Positions 48,064-60,411 of a stretch of 64,000 nucleotides of DNA are shown one piece after another. The translations under genes were made by a program, and so were the position numbers. The notes beneath the pieces are model-generated. The model ran no database searches, had not been told where the DNA came from, and worked only from the letters and a program-made list of their open reading frames with translations. The DNA comes from Ehretia macrophylla (taxonomy: Eukaryota > Streptophyta > Magnoliopsida > Boraginales > Ehretiaceae): assembly GCA_037974665.1 (NCBI GenBank), contig CM075764.1, positions 91,208,825-91,272,824 on the forward strand, given 5' to 3'. Position 1 is the first letter of the stretch. Every line of letters begins with the position of its first letter.

Positions 48064-49659
48064 TTACAAATTCATTCCAGCTGTCTGTATTAGCATAGCT
48101 CGTCTAGTTGTTTGCTCATCTATTCCATCTCCCACTTCACAAATGAAAAGAGAATATGGACATGCTTCTTCAAGACAAGAAAATGTAATTTCACATTCTG
48201 CAGATCCTTGGGGAAACTTTTCTACCTTTTGAAGCAACTGACAAATAGCCTCATGGTCAAGAGAAGAAGCAACCTCTATTGTCATTGTTCTCAAGACTTT
48301 AACATTCTCCAGAATATAAGCTACCATTGCAAGTTCATCTTCCAGGCCTGTGAATCCATGGAATGACATTGTTTCAAGGCATGACGACAAGCATATAGGC
48401 ACTTTCTCAGGTTTGCTCCATCTTGTCTCGTGTGTGCCGTTTTGATGAAAATCCTATAGCAACAAAAGGCAGAGACTTTAAGAAGTTTGCCAATTAGGAA
48501 AGAACTTCAACCAAGTTTAGCAGCGAATGCCATTTACAGTTTTCGGCTTTCACAGTTAATCGAGTTAGTCTCGGAAAGCTTGGGCATGCACCTGCATGGC
48601 TTAGAGCCTTCATAGAAAGGAAAAAAAATAGAATAAATAAGAAATAAAACTGTGTTTATGTCCCATATTAATAGATTTGAAGATACTCTACAAGAAAATA
48701 TCTAGGACGTGAGATAACAGGCGTCGAATATCCACCACGTGCAGACAAATATACAAAATATTACAAAATAATTATGAGATTACATGAAGTGAAGTAGAAT
48801 AAATCAGTAATGCTTAAAAATTCACAAAATTATCAAACTCAATTGAATAACAACAATGTAAGATTAAAAAAAAAATTAGCAGTTTACCTCAAGAATATCA
48901 CCAGTTATGGATAGATGTTTCACATTATAAACTCCTTGAAGAAGCTTAACTACAATATTGGAGTAATGATCATTATCAATCTGCGGAACATCTCCATCTT
49001 TCATATATATGCTTCATCTAGCAAGCATAAGTTTTCAACAGATAAGTCAAGTACCTTGACATACAGTCATAAAGATTAAGGTGAGACTTTATCTCAAGCT
49101 TGTAGTCAAGCTCTTCAGGGAAGAGGGGGAAGACTGTTTCGTAAAATTCTAAGATGAGACTTGTCAATGTAGGAGAAGATATGATAAAGGTGACCACATT
49201 GTCGTATAGATGTCTTTCAATATACATAGTCTCCAAGGACAAATAACCAGATATAAGGTTTCAGAAAGATTCATCACTTTGGAAAGTCACTGATTCGAGA
49301 TGAAATGCTTTAAGATTTGGAAGACAAACCAAGCTTGGGATATTGAGACCCATAATATGAACTAATTCAAGAAACTCTAGCATCTTACAAGTGAAAAGAC
49401 TACAAGGCAACTGAATGGGTAATTCAGCATCTTCCACCCAAAACTCAAGCACTTTAAGATTCCTAGCAACTGTTGCGGCTATCCAAGTAGTAACATCATA
49501 GTACACCTCACAATATTCATCGATCTTAAGAGAAAACTTGTCTATGGTTTGTTGATTGAGGGATATCAAAACCTTATTAACAAAATCTGCAAACTTATCC
49601 TCATGTCTTTTGCGTCATGCTCATTCAAGCGGCTGGTGAAATCATTATAATCACTCAAG
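48064..49659 (-). pseudogene. 5'-truncated F-box/LRR/FBD copy
   Basis: The F-box itself is gone: family sequence starts near 49659 (NDFTSRLNEHDAKD-like) and a one-base loss near 49600 shifts the frame. LRR blocks follow (LFTCKMLEFLELVHIMGLNIPSLVCLPNLK at 49440-49340), with further frame breaks near 49260 and 49060, and exon 1 ends at 48888. Exon 2 starts at 48607 but has lost its 3' end and donor site. Exon 3 starts at 48453 with a good FBD (RWSKPEKVPICLSSCLETM, GLEDELAMVAYILENVKVLRTMTIEV). A small deletion removes the usual stop after ECEITFS and adds about 29 residues. It is inactive. Confidence 0.87.
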
Positions 49660-50719
49660 AGTTGACATACAAAATCAGCGTAGAGTTCTTTCATAAAGAT
49701 CTCCCCAACTGTACTCAAGCAGGCAATATTTGTGCCTCACCAACATCAACAATAACATCTGACAGAAACAACGTTAAAGCTTCTTAAGCTAAAGCATCCA
49801 CACCTTCAACTCTTTCCTAACACTAGAATCTCTGCACCCAACTTCTTGAGATGGCCATGACCTATCCCAGATCACTATTCCTTCTTATCCCTGACTCTGA
49901 TGATGATGAAGACTTACTCCTTGCTTCAGATCTGTTGTTGTCCTTTTCAACAGAGGACTGTGATATTCACTCAATAGCAACCAGATCTGGGTACAAGAAC
50001 AAGTTGAGGATCCAACTTGAAGTGATTAATTTTTCTAAAACCATCGTTGATCTGTGCCAACCTCTCCAGTTACTTCCCAGTGTTTGTCATTTGTTGTTCA
50101 CACATTTGGTTCCTGATCCTGTTTTTCCTTCCACCGTTCATGGTGGTTTATTTGGTGGTAATAGGGTGGCCTTTGATGCCACTTGTTCAAGCTCGAAACA
50201 CCGAGGGTCCTCTCTGTCTCTTGGAGGGTTTAGACCATTGGCTGTTTGGAACGTCTGGGCCCAACCTCCAATCGGGTTAGTTTGCCCCGTTTAGCATATT
50301 ATGATGACTTTTTCTTCTTCCTCTGCTTCGGCAAACGCTGCTCCGGCAGCCTTTTCTGTGGGACTTTCAAGACCTTTTGTGTGTGTTTTACTTCTGATGA
50401 TCGGAGAAGAATTGGATTGGGTTCTTGCACTATTGTACGACTGGATTTCTACCCCCATGCTATCTGGATTTTATCTCTGGAAGTTATCTGTATTAGGGTT
50501 TCTCCCTAATTCTCTGTTCAGGTTTGTAGTCCATCCTGTTAATTTCTTGATTTCTGTCTGTAGGGCTTTAACCCATTATGTTATTTTTATGATTTCTATA
50601 TGTTGTTTTGAGCTTTCGCTCACCCTCTCCGTCCGGTCACTTTTGGGCCATGATTTATCTGTTTGTGTTCTTTCTCTGTTTTAATGAATATTTCATTTTG
50701 ACCCAAAAAAAAAAAAAAA
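49660..50719 (+). mobile_element. Retroposon-like insertion with A tail
   Basis: Family sequence of the truncated F-box copy breaks at about 49659, and foreign DNA follows up to an A tract at 50704-50719. A 147-codon frame (49851-50294, MAMTYPRSLFLLIPDSDDDEDLLLAS) starts with a reasonable ATG, and the 3' part is T-rich with TTTTAATGAATATTTC just before the A's, as in plant LINE or retrogene tails. I find no target duplication and do not recognise the protein. A truncated LINE, a retrocopied gene or a chance combination are all possible. Confidence 0.4.
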
Positions 50720-50882
50720 GATTTCTTTGCTAATTGTGTATACAGGGAAGAGAGAGACAGGCGAGGTGACCCATTGATATTATAGACTATAATTAATGAC
50801 GATAAAGCCAATAATTAAACCCAATTAGATCTTTTCTTGAAAAAGTCCCCTTGGGGTATTTTTAAACGTCCAGACGTGGTAC

Positions 50883-52173
50883 ATTATACGCTTGGCGGAT
50901 TCGAATCTTCTCATATTAAATTTTCTCTCATAATATTATGAGAGAAAATCTTAACCATTCATATTATTATAAGATATCTCAACCATCCATTTAAGTCATT
51001 AATGTAAATTAAACTCTTCTCTTTTTTAGGTTTAATAGCAAAATATTCTTTCTATCTTTTCTCTCTCTCCCATTACCCACTACCAAAATTTATCGGCAAT
51101 CTCTCACTTCAAGCTTCCTATTTTTTATTTAAAAAAAAAAAAAAAAACTCACTTTCATCTCTATCTTCTCACTCTACCCACTCTCTTAGTCATTTTCATC
51201 CATTATCATTTTTGCTGTAGAACAAAGGGTTTCAACTAAGAACTTTGGTACTTCACATTTTTTTTTTTCAGCTCTAAAATTGTTTTTTTTTTCCTTCAGC
51301 TTTTTAAGCTTATTGGTTCTAAATTTTATTTTATTTTTTTATTTTCGTCCTTGTATGTTAGTCTTCTCCAATATATTGTCCATTTAAAATTCTAAAATGT
51401 AAGATATTAGATTATTAACTATCATAATCGTGCAACTTTTTTTTTATTATTTTGGTTGGTAGCAATTGCTTTGTAGAAGCTAGAAAAAATCAAGAAGACC
51501 TGTTGACCCAATAAATCAATGATAAAGAAACATGAAAATTAAAGCAAAGTCGAAGAGACCCAAAAAAACAAGTGAAGTCCTTATGCAACCCAAAGAGAAT
51601 TCGTTCGTCAACTTCGTCGATGAAAATAAACCAGCAAAATCAATAATATAAAAGATGTATCTTTCAAACATCTCACTTAGTGAATAATTAATTAGTATTT
51701 TAACTGTTATTAAGGGTTTAAAAGTCGACAACAACAAATTGACATTACATATTTTTAACCATTGGACTGAATATGAAAACAAAGTAAAAAACAAATATAG
51801 AGCTGAAACAATGAAAATGAAAAAAAGAACGGGAAGTATCAAAGTTGTTATTCGTTAAGAGTTTTTGTTCTTTAGCAAAAATAGTGGATGAGAATGATTA
51901 AGAGAGTTGGATAAAGTGAGAAAGATAGAGATGATAGTTCTTTTTTTGGTGAAAAACTGAAAGCGGGAAAATGAGGGAGAGAGAAAAAAACGTAAGAGTG
52001 ATAATGGAAGGGAGAAAATGTTGAAAAAGTATTTTAGAATTAAATCTAAAAAAGAAAAAGATTAATTTAAATTAATGGCTGAGATGACTTATAATAATAT
52101 AAATGGTTAAAATTTTCTTCTCATAATATTATAAGAGGGAAGTCAATACGAGATGAACCAAATCTACGTTTAA
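50883..52173. mobile_element. Large foldback element, ~1.3 kb
   Basis: Sequence at 50905-51230 is the imperfect reverse complement of 52165-51880, including TCATAATATTATGAGA and the ACCATTCATATTATTATAAG block. CGTGGTAC occurs just outside both arms (50875-50882 and 52176-52183), a possible 8-bp target duplication. The ORF at 51516-51842 lies in the loop and has no recognisable product. Ends are approximate. Confidence 0.65.
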
Positions 52174-52839
52174 CGCGTGGTACTGTGTATGAGATATGAC
52201 AGATTTTGACCTTCAAAGCAAAAAGTTTGTTTAATTTATACTTTAGCCCCAATTATGAAAGAAGATGAAAAAGCCCTTTTGTCAAGTGGTGAAAGCTGAA
52301 TGGTTCAAAATATTGTGCATGTTCCAAGGCACCAAACTAGTAGTGTTGATGTGACGTTTTTTTTACTTTATATGTTATATTGCTTTCTTTCTGTTTTTAC
52401 ATTATATGTTGTATTAATTTTTTTTTTTTTGGTCAATACTTTGTAGAAATATGATTTGTATACTTTTGGACATTACATGATATATTTTGGATATAATGCG
52501 ATATATAGGTGCCCTCTCTTTGAATTAATAGATTTGAGATCACTAAATTTTATTAATTTGTAAACATTTCAATTTATTGATAAACTAATAATTATCAATT
52601 TATAAAGATATTTTTATTTTTGACTTAAGAATATACATACATATTATCACATCAAGTGACAAAGTTAAAATTTAAAGTACCATGGTAGACTCTTGTATTT
52701 TTGTTTGAGTTTCTTGAGCGTAATAGAGACGCTTGCTAAATTAGCAACAAAAAAAAGTGCAGGTAGTGTATTGGATTCATTAGAAAAGACTTGTATAAGG
52801 TCTTGAATTATGATAATCGAGCAAGAATTACCATAGATG

Positions 52840-52898
52840 CGAATTTTATTCCAAGGTCGTTGGCACTTATGGCCACAAGGTTTTGCAAGCAATGACAT
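52840..52898 (-). pseudogene. 5' scrap of an F-box gene
   Basis: The minus strand starts MSLLAKPCGHKCQRPW at 52898 and leaves family homology after about 18 codons. Upstream, to about 53010, the DNA resembles the family leader and promoter (TATGTGGAGAAGATGAAGGG on the plus strand). The frame running to 52665 is not homologous. It is a broken end without F-box core. Confidence 0.8.
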
Positions 52899-53010
52899 AT
52901 TACTCACAATAGCGGGCAAAAAATGCAATCAAAATTCTTGGCTGCTATGTATTTGCATATGTGGAGAAGATGAAGGGTTTAAGCCTTGTAAGGGGGGTGA
53001 AAATCTCACT

Positions 53011-53431
53011 ACCTTCCTCTTCCACAGTAACACTTTCTTCATTTATAGCTGACAAAGAAAATAGTAGCTTCAAGTTTCATGTGGAGTTTTGCATTTTTTG
53101 ATAAAATATTTTATAAATGGGAGATAAATAATTGAAAAGCCCACTATCTCTCATTTAACCCAATTACTTTTTTTTTCAAAAGAAAAAACCCAATTACTAC
53201 CGTTCAATTGTACCCTCAAAACAAAAATACTCAAATAACTAAAGGCCCAATCACTTTGATTTGTTCAACTTTCACATAAGGGTTTTAGAAGAGAAAAGAC
53301 AATTAGACAAATATATATATATATATATATATTATCTAAGATTTGTTCGTGCATATGCACGGGTTGAGCCCAATGAATATTATGAAATTGTTGTAAATGA
53401 AATTATTAAATTAGATATATATAGTATTGGT
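53011..53431. other. Spacer with (AT)n run
   Basis: No gene is seen. An AT microsatellite lies at about 53310-53332. Confidence 0.6.
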
Positions 53432-54127
53432 TAGAGATGGCAATGGGTAGGGTTTAAATTCGAATTTGACAGATATTAGATCCGATTATAAACCTATTTA
53501 CGAAACTGATGGAGTATCTGTTAAGGTTTAGTTTTTACAAGTGATTACCGACGGGTAGTCCGGTAGGATTTAGTAATAGCAATTTAAAAAATTCCGAAAC
53601 CTGAGAACCTGATTAGTAATTTAGTAAAAATAAATTAATAAAAATGTTTATATATTTACATACATATACAACCGTTCAATTACTGAATAATTCAAATGAG
53701 AGTGATAATTTACAAGTGTGACAAGTACTTTATGTTTTTTTTTTTCCAGATTATCTAATATAATTATGGAAGGATAATAATTTCTCATCATAAAGATTTT
53801 GTTGAATGTTTCTATTAAGTTTAAGTTTGATAATAGACAATAAATTTAATTTACGTTTTCTAATCTATTGCGATTTGCCATTATTTTAGTACTTTTTTTA
53901 TTTCTTTAAAAACTTTTCAAGTTTTTCTTTTAAAAAAACTTCTTTTTTCTATTCATTAACGGGTTGGGTCAGGTGTCCGCAAGTTTTTGAATATTTAACG
54001 GGTTTGGCTTTGGTAAGCAAAATCTAAACTTAACGGATTTACATCACACGTTTGGTAAAATATAATTTAAACGGGTTCAAGTTAGTTTTATAAATTTTAG
54101 TGGGTATCTAATGTGTTACCATTCCTA
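53432..54127. mobile_element. hAT-like non-autonomous element, 696 bp
   Basis: GTATTGGT is repeated exactly at 53424-53431 and 54128-54135, the 8-bp duplication expected of hAT elements. The ends are inverted and imperfect (TAGAGATGGCAATGGG; right end complement TAGGAATGGTAACAC). The interior is AT-rich with no transposase frame. Confidence 0.88.
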
Positions 54128-54135
54128 GTATTGGT

Positions 54136-54880
54136 TTCAAGTCTTTCAATTGTTGTTACATTTTTTAAACAAATTGTAAGAAATGTTTTAAAGTTTAATA
54201 TAACGAAAATGACTTGATAAATTAGTTTGAATTATTTTGTTCGCTATGTAAGTGAGTCTTTTCACAGGACCAATTAGAAGCCCTATTTTGTAAAAAAGAA
54301 AATAAATTCAATTTTTCGATTAAATATAGATAGATGTAGAAAAGCAAAAAGATAATTTTGTAAATCTATAATTACAACTGCTCATATTATCTGAACATGA
54401 TGCTATTAAAAGTATCAAAAAACTAAGATGACTAGTAAAAGTGGCCACCCGATTCAATTCATGAATGAGTGATTCTGACTTTTGATAAATGAGAGTGAGA
54501 TCCCATACTTTTTAAAATATGTGAGTTTCTTTCAAAGTTTCATTACATTTTCTGTCAAAGAGTGGAACAATCATTTAATTATGAAGAAACAAAAACAAAA
54601 GTGAAGTAAAAATGTCAAAGATCATGACATGTTTCCAGGTAATAAGCCCAAAAATAAAACAAACACATCTTGTCTTCTCTCTAATTCATCTTCTCACTCC
54701 TATTACTTTTTACTTTTTCTCACTTTCATGAAGCTACTTGAGGACAATTAAGGGCTTGATCTTGCAAATCTATGATCTCTTTTCAACATTATAATGACAT
54801 AACAAAAAGTTACATTCTTTGACATTTATTTGTATTTTACTTGACTCTTTTGTTTTGTATATGTATTGTACTGGGCGCTA
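54136..54880. other. AT-rich spacer, no gene seen
   Basis: No ORF or recognised repeat is seen in this stretch apart from short A/T runs. Confidence 0.5.
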
Positions 54881-55145
54881 ATATGATAGTGAAAGAGTAT
54901 TAAGGAAGAGACCCTCTTGGCAAAAACTCCTACTCAGACAACTTCGGTTCAAGATAATAGCTAACCATGTGGCCATGAACTGCTCTGTTTGTATTTGGTA
55001 ATTCCACATAATGTGGCATATATCTCTGTTACTTCCTCATCTACTCTTGTGTACCGTTGTATATAAAGTTACTGATGTGCAAGTCAATGAAACAAGCTTC
55101 CAATTAATTGAGTTCTATCTCTTATATGGTATTAGAAGATAGTCC
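54881..55145 (+). mobile_element. Copia-type LTR fragment
   Basis: It has TATATAAAG at 55062-55070, an AAGTCAATGAAACAAGC block and ends in TATATGGTATTAGAAG at 55124-55139, which looks like an LTR edge with a methionine-tRNA primer site. The left end is uncertain and no internal domain follows; F-box 3' flank sequence begins at about 55145. Confidence 0.5.
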
Positions 55146-55802
55146 AGGACCTTCAAACCATCTTATATGGGGAGCCATAGGTGGTAAATTCTCTGTGAAG
55201 GTGAAATATACTGACCTTATAACCCTCATGTGATACCTTAACTCCCTTGTAATTTCTTTGTGGTTTTTTAAACTAAACATTCATGCCCCAACTAAAGAGG
55301 ACTAAATGAATGGTCATAAACTAACTTTCAACTTGGTAAAGAGACAAGTTTACAACATTCAATGCTTCAAGAAAAATTTGACCAGCATAAATAAAATTGG
55401 AGATGGTTAACATTTACTTTGACTAAAGAGGAAAATTTTCTAAGAGAACCCGCAAACACAAAAAAGTTCAGATAGAAGCAGAGCTGATTTCAAGCATGCT
55501 CTCAAGTTCTTAATGGATTGAATGGTTATATTCAACATCTTGGAGGATACATGCCATTATCAAATATCTTTTAATGAGTGAATTCAAGAACCTAGAGATA
55601 TGCTTAGAAACATATTCTTTTAATGGTTAACAAGTATCGGGTGTAACAGTCAAAATATGCATCAATTCTGAACAAAAATATTTAATTGTTCCAAATTCTT
55701 TCCTGTTGTCTGTAACAGCATAGCTTGTTAATTAGTTTGTGCATTTTCCATCATCCACGTCACAAATGAAAAGAGAAGATTGGCACGTTTCTTCAAGCAA
55801 TC

Positions 55803-58061
55803 TCAAGAAAATGTAATTTCACATTCTAGAGATCCTCGGGGAAACTTTGCTACCTTCTGAAACAACTGAAATCTAGTCTCAAGGTCAAGAGGATCGGCAG
55901 CCTTTATAATCATTGTTCTCAAGACCTTATCATTCTCTAGAATATAAGCTACCATTGCAAGTTCATCTTCCAGGCCTGCAAATCCATGGAATGACATTGT
56001 TTTAAGGCATGACGACAAGCATATAGGCACTTTCTCAGGTTTGCTCCAGCTTGTCACATGTGTGCCGTTATGATCAAAATCCTATACCAACAAAAGGCAA
56101 ATACTTTAAGAACTTTTCCGATTAAGAAAGAACCACCCCCCCTTCCCTTCTTTCTCTTCATGGGTTTTTCTGACCTTTGAAAAGCTAAGAAATATTAGCT
56201 TGTTCGAGCCTTCAACCAAGTTTAGCAACGAATTCCATTTACAACATTTGGCTTTCACTGTTAAGCGAGTTAGTCTTGGAAAGCTAGGGCACACACCTGC
56301 ATTGCTAAGAGCCTTCATCGAAGGAAAAAGAATAGAATAAATAAGAAATAAAACTGTGTTTATGTCCCATATTAATAGTTTTGAGGATACTATGCAAGAA
56401 AATATCTAGGACGTGAGACAGCAGGCATCGGATATCCACCACGTGCAGACAAATATGCAGATCCAAATAAAAAATTAGCAGCTAATATACAACTTTTTGA
56501 GCTAAGAAATTTTACAATGTGAAATACTTGAGAAATTCGCTTATACAAATAACATTAGAAATACAATCTATTGATACAGAGATTGGCATTCACTTCAACT
56601 AAGGGGTAATTTTTTACTAAAAAGTCGAGAGAAAAATATTCATTACATTTGAGGTATTAAAGGTTATCTCAAGCGTGATCGAGATCTTCACAGTGAAGAA
56701 GGAAATCATACTTATTAGATAAATGAGATACAATAGCTCATGTTTATGACTGGCAGCATGTATGGTTTTCAACATCCATTGTGGAATTGGTCAAGAGAGT
56801 TATACTTAAGAGCCAAATTAGTTGTAAAACTGAGTAACATAGGTAAAGCAATGTCATATCAGTAGTTACAGATCAGAGTTCTATTTGTTTAAATTCATAA
56901 GTAGGGTAACAAGATCAACATTCCCCTGGAACCAGATCGATTCATAAGAAGAACTTCATTGGTCAAACCATGAGTCCTGGCTTCACAGATCAGCTAAAAC
57001 TTGGAAAAAACTTAAGAAAAATTTCAAATTAAGTCACTTGAATAACAATAATGTAGGATAAAAAATTAGCAGTTTACCTCGAGAATATCAACACTTAAAG
57101 ATAGATGCTTGACGTTATGAACTCCTTGAAGAAGTTTAACTACAGCTTTGGAATAATGATCATAGCCGATCAGCGGAACATTTTCGTCATCTGTTATAAC
57201 TCCAGTATGAACATCTGCTTCCTCTAGCGAGCATAAGTTTTCAACAGAGAAGTCCCTCGACAAAGCGTCAGATAGATGAAAGTATCTAAGTGCAGGAGCG
57301 TTTATCTCAAGCTTGTAGTTGAGCTCTTCAGGGAAGGGGAAATCTTCGTAAAAGTCAATGGTGAGGTTTCTCAAAGTAGGAGAAGATATGGTAAAGGTGA
57401 CCACATTGTCGTATACATCTCTTAGAATATAAAGAGTCTCCAGCGATGAACAGCCAGATATAAGGTTACGCACAGATTCATTGCATTCGTAAATCACATA
57501 TACAAGATTAAGGGTTCTGAGATTTGGAAGACAAACCAAGCTTGGGACATTGAGACTAATCATACCATTTAAAACAAGAACCTCTAGTCTCTTACAAGTG
57601 AAAAGACTACAAGGCAACTTAATGCGTGGATCAGACGTGGAGGAAGTGTTCATACAAAACTCAAGCACTTTAACTTTCCTAGCAACTACAGCTGCTATCC
57701 AAGTAGTAACATCGTACAGCTCACTATATTCATACATCTCAAGAGAAAACTTGTTTATGGTTTGTTGATTGAGGAGTATTAAAACCATGTTAACAAAATG
57801 TGCATACTTAATGTAGCTGTCTTTTGCGTCACGCCCATTCAACCAGCTGGTGAAATCAACACAATCACTGAAGATAAGATTGTGGATATTTGTCCAGAGG
57901 TATTTCCACCTTTTTGATAGCAAGCTAGTGGCCACAGCTTCCTTTGTTGGAAGAAATGAGAGTATGTGACAACGAACCGATTCTGGCAAGTTGCTAATCC
58001 TATCAACATCATTCGAAGCTTGTTGGCGCTTATGGCCAGAAGGTCTTGCAAGCCTTGACAT
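55803..58061 (-). CDS. F-box/LRR/FBD protein, intact, three exons (466 aa)
   Basis: Join 58061-57078, 56312-56175 and 56081-55803: 984+138+279 nt, one open frame. Both introns are phase 0 with GT...AG ends (GAG|GTAAAC, AAG|GTCAGA; acceptors GAAG|GCT and ATAG|GAT). Residues 20-56 form the F-box (DRISNLPESVRCHILSFLPTK, then LLSKRWKYLW). LRR-type repeats follow (LFTCKRLEVLVL, SLVCLPNLRTLNL, NLISGCSSLETLYI, SPTLRNLTI). Exon 3 is the FBD domain (SWSKPEKVPICLSSCLKTM, GLEDELAMVAYILENDKVLRTMIIKA). The length is usual for the family. Such proteins are thought to link SKP1-cullin ubiquitin ligases to substrates through the LRR/FBD part; the substrate is unknown. It is the only undamaged copy here. Expression is not shown. 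Confidence 0.9.
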
Positions 58062-58411
58062 ATTAACCAGAGTGGTGGTAACACTTTGATGGAAGCAATT
58101 GGATTTTGAGAGCTTTTCTGGGTTGAGTGTAATAACACCAATACTCGGCCTTGAATTTTGCTAATTAACCATATCGACATTTGAAATCCCTTGATTGAAT
58201 GATACTATTGGGGGCAACCGTTATCAGGCAAGAAAAGAGGAGTAAACAACGGTTAGTTGTTTATGTGGGGAAGATGAAGGGTTTCCGGGGGTGACTGGAG
58301 AGAATCTCACAAAGTCATATCGAGGCATGCGCCCAAACAAACCATCTAGCTCCCTTTTTTCAATGTTCGATGCATAATTGGAAAAATAACTCTTTTTTCT
58401 TCTCTTTAAAC
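58062..58411 (-). promoter_or_regulatory. Upstream region of the intact F-box gene
   Basis: It shares leader sequence with the copy at 62980 (GAGTGGTGGTAACACTTTGATGGAAGC just upstream of the ATG, on the plus strand here) and the family GTTTATGTGGGGAAGATGAAGGG block at 58258-58280. No clear TATA box is seen. Confidence 0.45.
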
Positions 58412-58862
58412 ATAGTATTTGGATTGCCCAAAGGAATGGAAAGGAAAGGAAATTAGAGGAAGAAAATTAAATAAAGTTTGTAATAAAATAATAATGAAAA
58501 ATGAGAGAAAAAAATTTATAATTATTTGTTTTTGTTGAAGAAGGAAAGGAAAGGAAATGATAATTTTAAATAAAAAATTATTTAAATGTCCTTTAAGACA
58601 ATTTAAGGTTTATGATGTAATAAGAGTAATTGTGAAAATAAAATATATAAAAAAAAACTTAAGGACAATAAAGACTTTTTGTCTTTGACCTTCCATTTCT
58701 TTTCAAAAAATTACATATCCTTCCAATTAAAGAAAATAGAAAAGTTTTGAAACCCTTTCTTAACCTTTACTTTCATTTAAATTGCAATCCAAACAAGGAA
58801 ATGATTCCTTATTCCCTCCCCTTCCATTCCTTTCCTTTAAAAAATGAATCCAAACAAGCAAG
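58412..58862. mobile_element. MITE-like element with GGAAAGGAA ends
   Basis: The left part (TTTGGATTGCCCAAAGGAATGG, then GGAAAGGAAAGG) is repeated in inverted form at the right (CCATTCCTTTCCTTT...AATCCAAACAAGC). The pattern recurs in many plant MITEs. I could not fix the target duplication. Confidence 0.6.
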
Positions 58863-58894
58863 TGTTTGGGGCATCCCAAAGTGTTAAAAAGAAA

Positions 58895-59375
58895 GGGTAT
58901 TTACGAATATTCATATACTTTCTTAAAAACTATAAGGGGCATGCTTGTTAACTAAATCACAGGAGGAGGTTAATAGTATAAAACAAGCATTAGGGTAAAG
59001 TATTATATTCTACATACATTGCAGGGTTAAAGTAATTCTAACTCAATATTTTGCGATTAATAGTATATACATTTCCCTTTTCCAAAGTTTAACTCCTGTT
59101 TAATGTTTTGAAATCCATGCTGTTAAAAATATATGAAAAATCAAGTTTAGACCCTAAAATTATCATTCATCCTAATAAAGATTAAGCGCAATATTTTGAT
59201 TAGACAGGAATAATGAGAGCTTATGGAAGTGGACATAACGAAGGCTTTTGATTCAATCAACTCAGACTTTATCAACAAAGCTATGCAGGTTGAGACTACC
59301 CAAACAAATTTATTGCTATCAATGGACGATTGAAAGAGTACTTTCGAAGAGTTTAAAGGTTTGACGCAAGCGATC
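58895..59375 (+). repeat. Inverted copy of 4760-5262
   Basis: See the partner at 4760-5262. Here the block lies between the intact F-box gene and the next copy. A third partial match is near 63390-63500. Confidence 0.75.
59212..59300 (+). mobile_element. LINE reverse-transcriptase fragment
   Basis: From 59224 the frame reads MEVDITKAFDSINSDFI, which fits the plant L1 reverse-transcriptase motif around D..KAFDS. It stops soon after. Decayed matches are at about 4830-4915 (minus) and 63395-63470 (plus). Too short to place in a LINE clade. Confidence 0.5.
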
Positions 59376-60385
59376 CTAAATTTCCAACAAAACTAACCTA
59401 AAAAGCTTCTAACTCCATTAATTAAGCTCTTCCTTAGATGGTTCCAGAAGGTCACCCATTCTGGTGAAAAATGTCGTACTAGCAACAACATAACTCTTCA
59501 TGACATAACTGCAAAGAAGTCGTTCGTGTGTGTATGTATTATATTCTTATGGTGTTAGTCACGGGTATACACCACCACATTATAAATATCGGATGTGCAA
59601 ATGGTTAAATTTACTTTGACTAAGTAGGAAACATTCTAACTCACAAACAGAAAATTCATGTTCAGATAGACGTCGACCTTATTTAAAAAGTGCAGTGAAG
59701 ATCTTGATAGATGGAAAAATCATTTGCAACATCTTGTAAGACATATACACATTATCAGATATCTTTAATTAAGTTAAACTTATAAACATAATGTATGAGT
59801 ATCTTAGCTAACAAACATATCAATCAGGACATACTTGTAAGTCATAACATATGGAAATTTGGCAGCAGATGTATCAAGTTCAAGGCAAAAATATGCATGC
59901 AGCTTTGTGAACAAATGTAAATTTTTACAAATATTGTTTTGTGCTGTCTGAATCTGCACATCTCGTCAACATATGGTGCATCTATTCCTTTTCCCATTTC
60001 ACTAAGAAAAGAGAAGATGGACACATGATTGTTCAAGCAATCTCAAGAAAATGCAATTTCACATTTTTTAGATTTTCGGGAAAACTTTGATATCTTGTGA
60101 AGCAACTGAAATTTAGCCTCAATGTCAAGTGTCTTTTTAACCTGTATTGTCATTGTTCTCACGACTTTAGCATTCTTCAGAATATAAGCTACCATTGCAA
60201 GTTCATCTTCCAGTCCCTTGAATTCAAGAATTACTATTCTCTGAAAGCATGACAAGAAGCATTTAGGCACTTTCTGAGGTTCGCTCCAGCATGTCACGTG
60301 TGCATCTATATGACCAAAATACTGCATGCAGCAGAAACAGAAGAAAGTTAAGACCCAATTAAAAGAGAACAACTTTCGCGCACCA

Positions 60386-60411
60386 CCCCCCCCCCCCCCC
60401 CCCCCCCCCCC
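60386..60411. repeat. Run of 26 C in intron 2
   Basis: A pure C tract lies in intron 2 of this F-box copy, where paralogs have 7 (56135-56142, 40210-40216) or 15 (7092-7106). It may be a sequencing length estimate. Confidence 0.8.
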
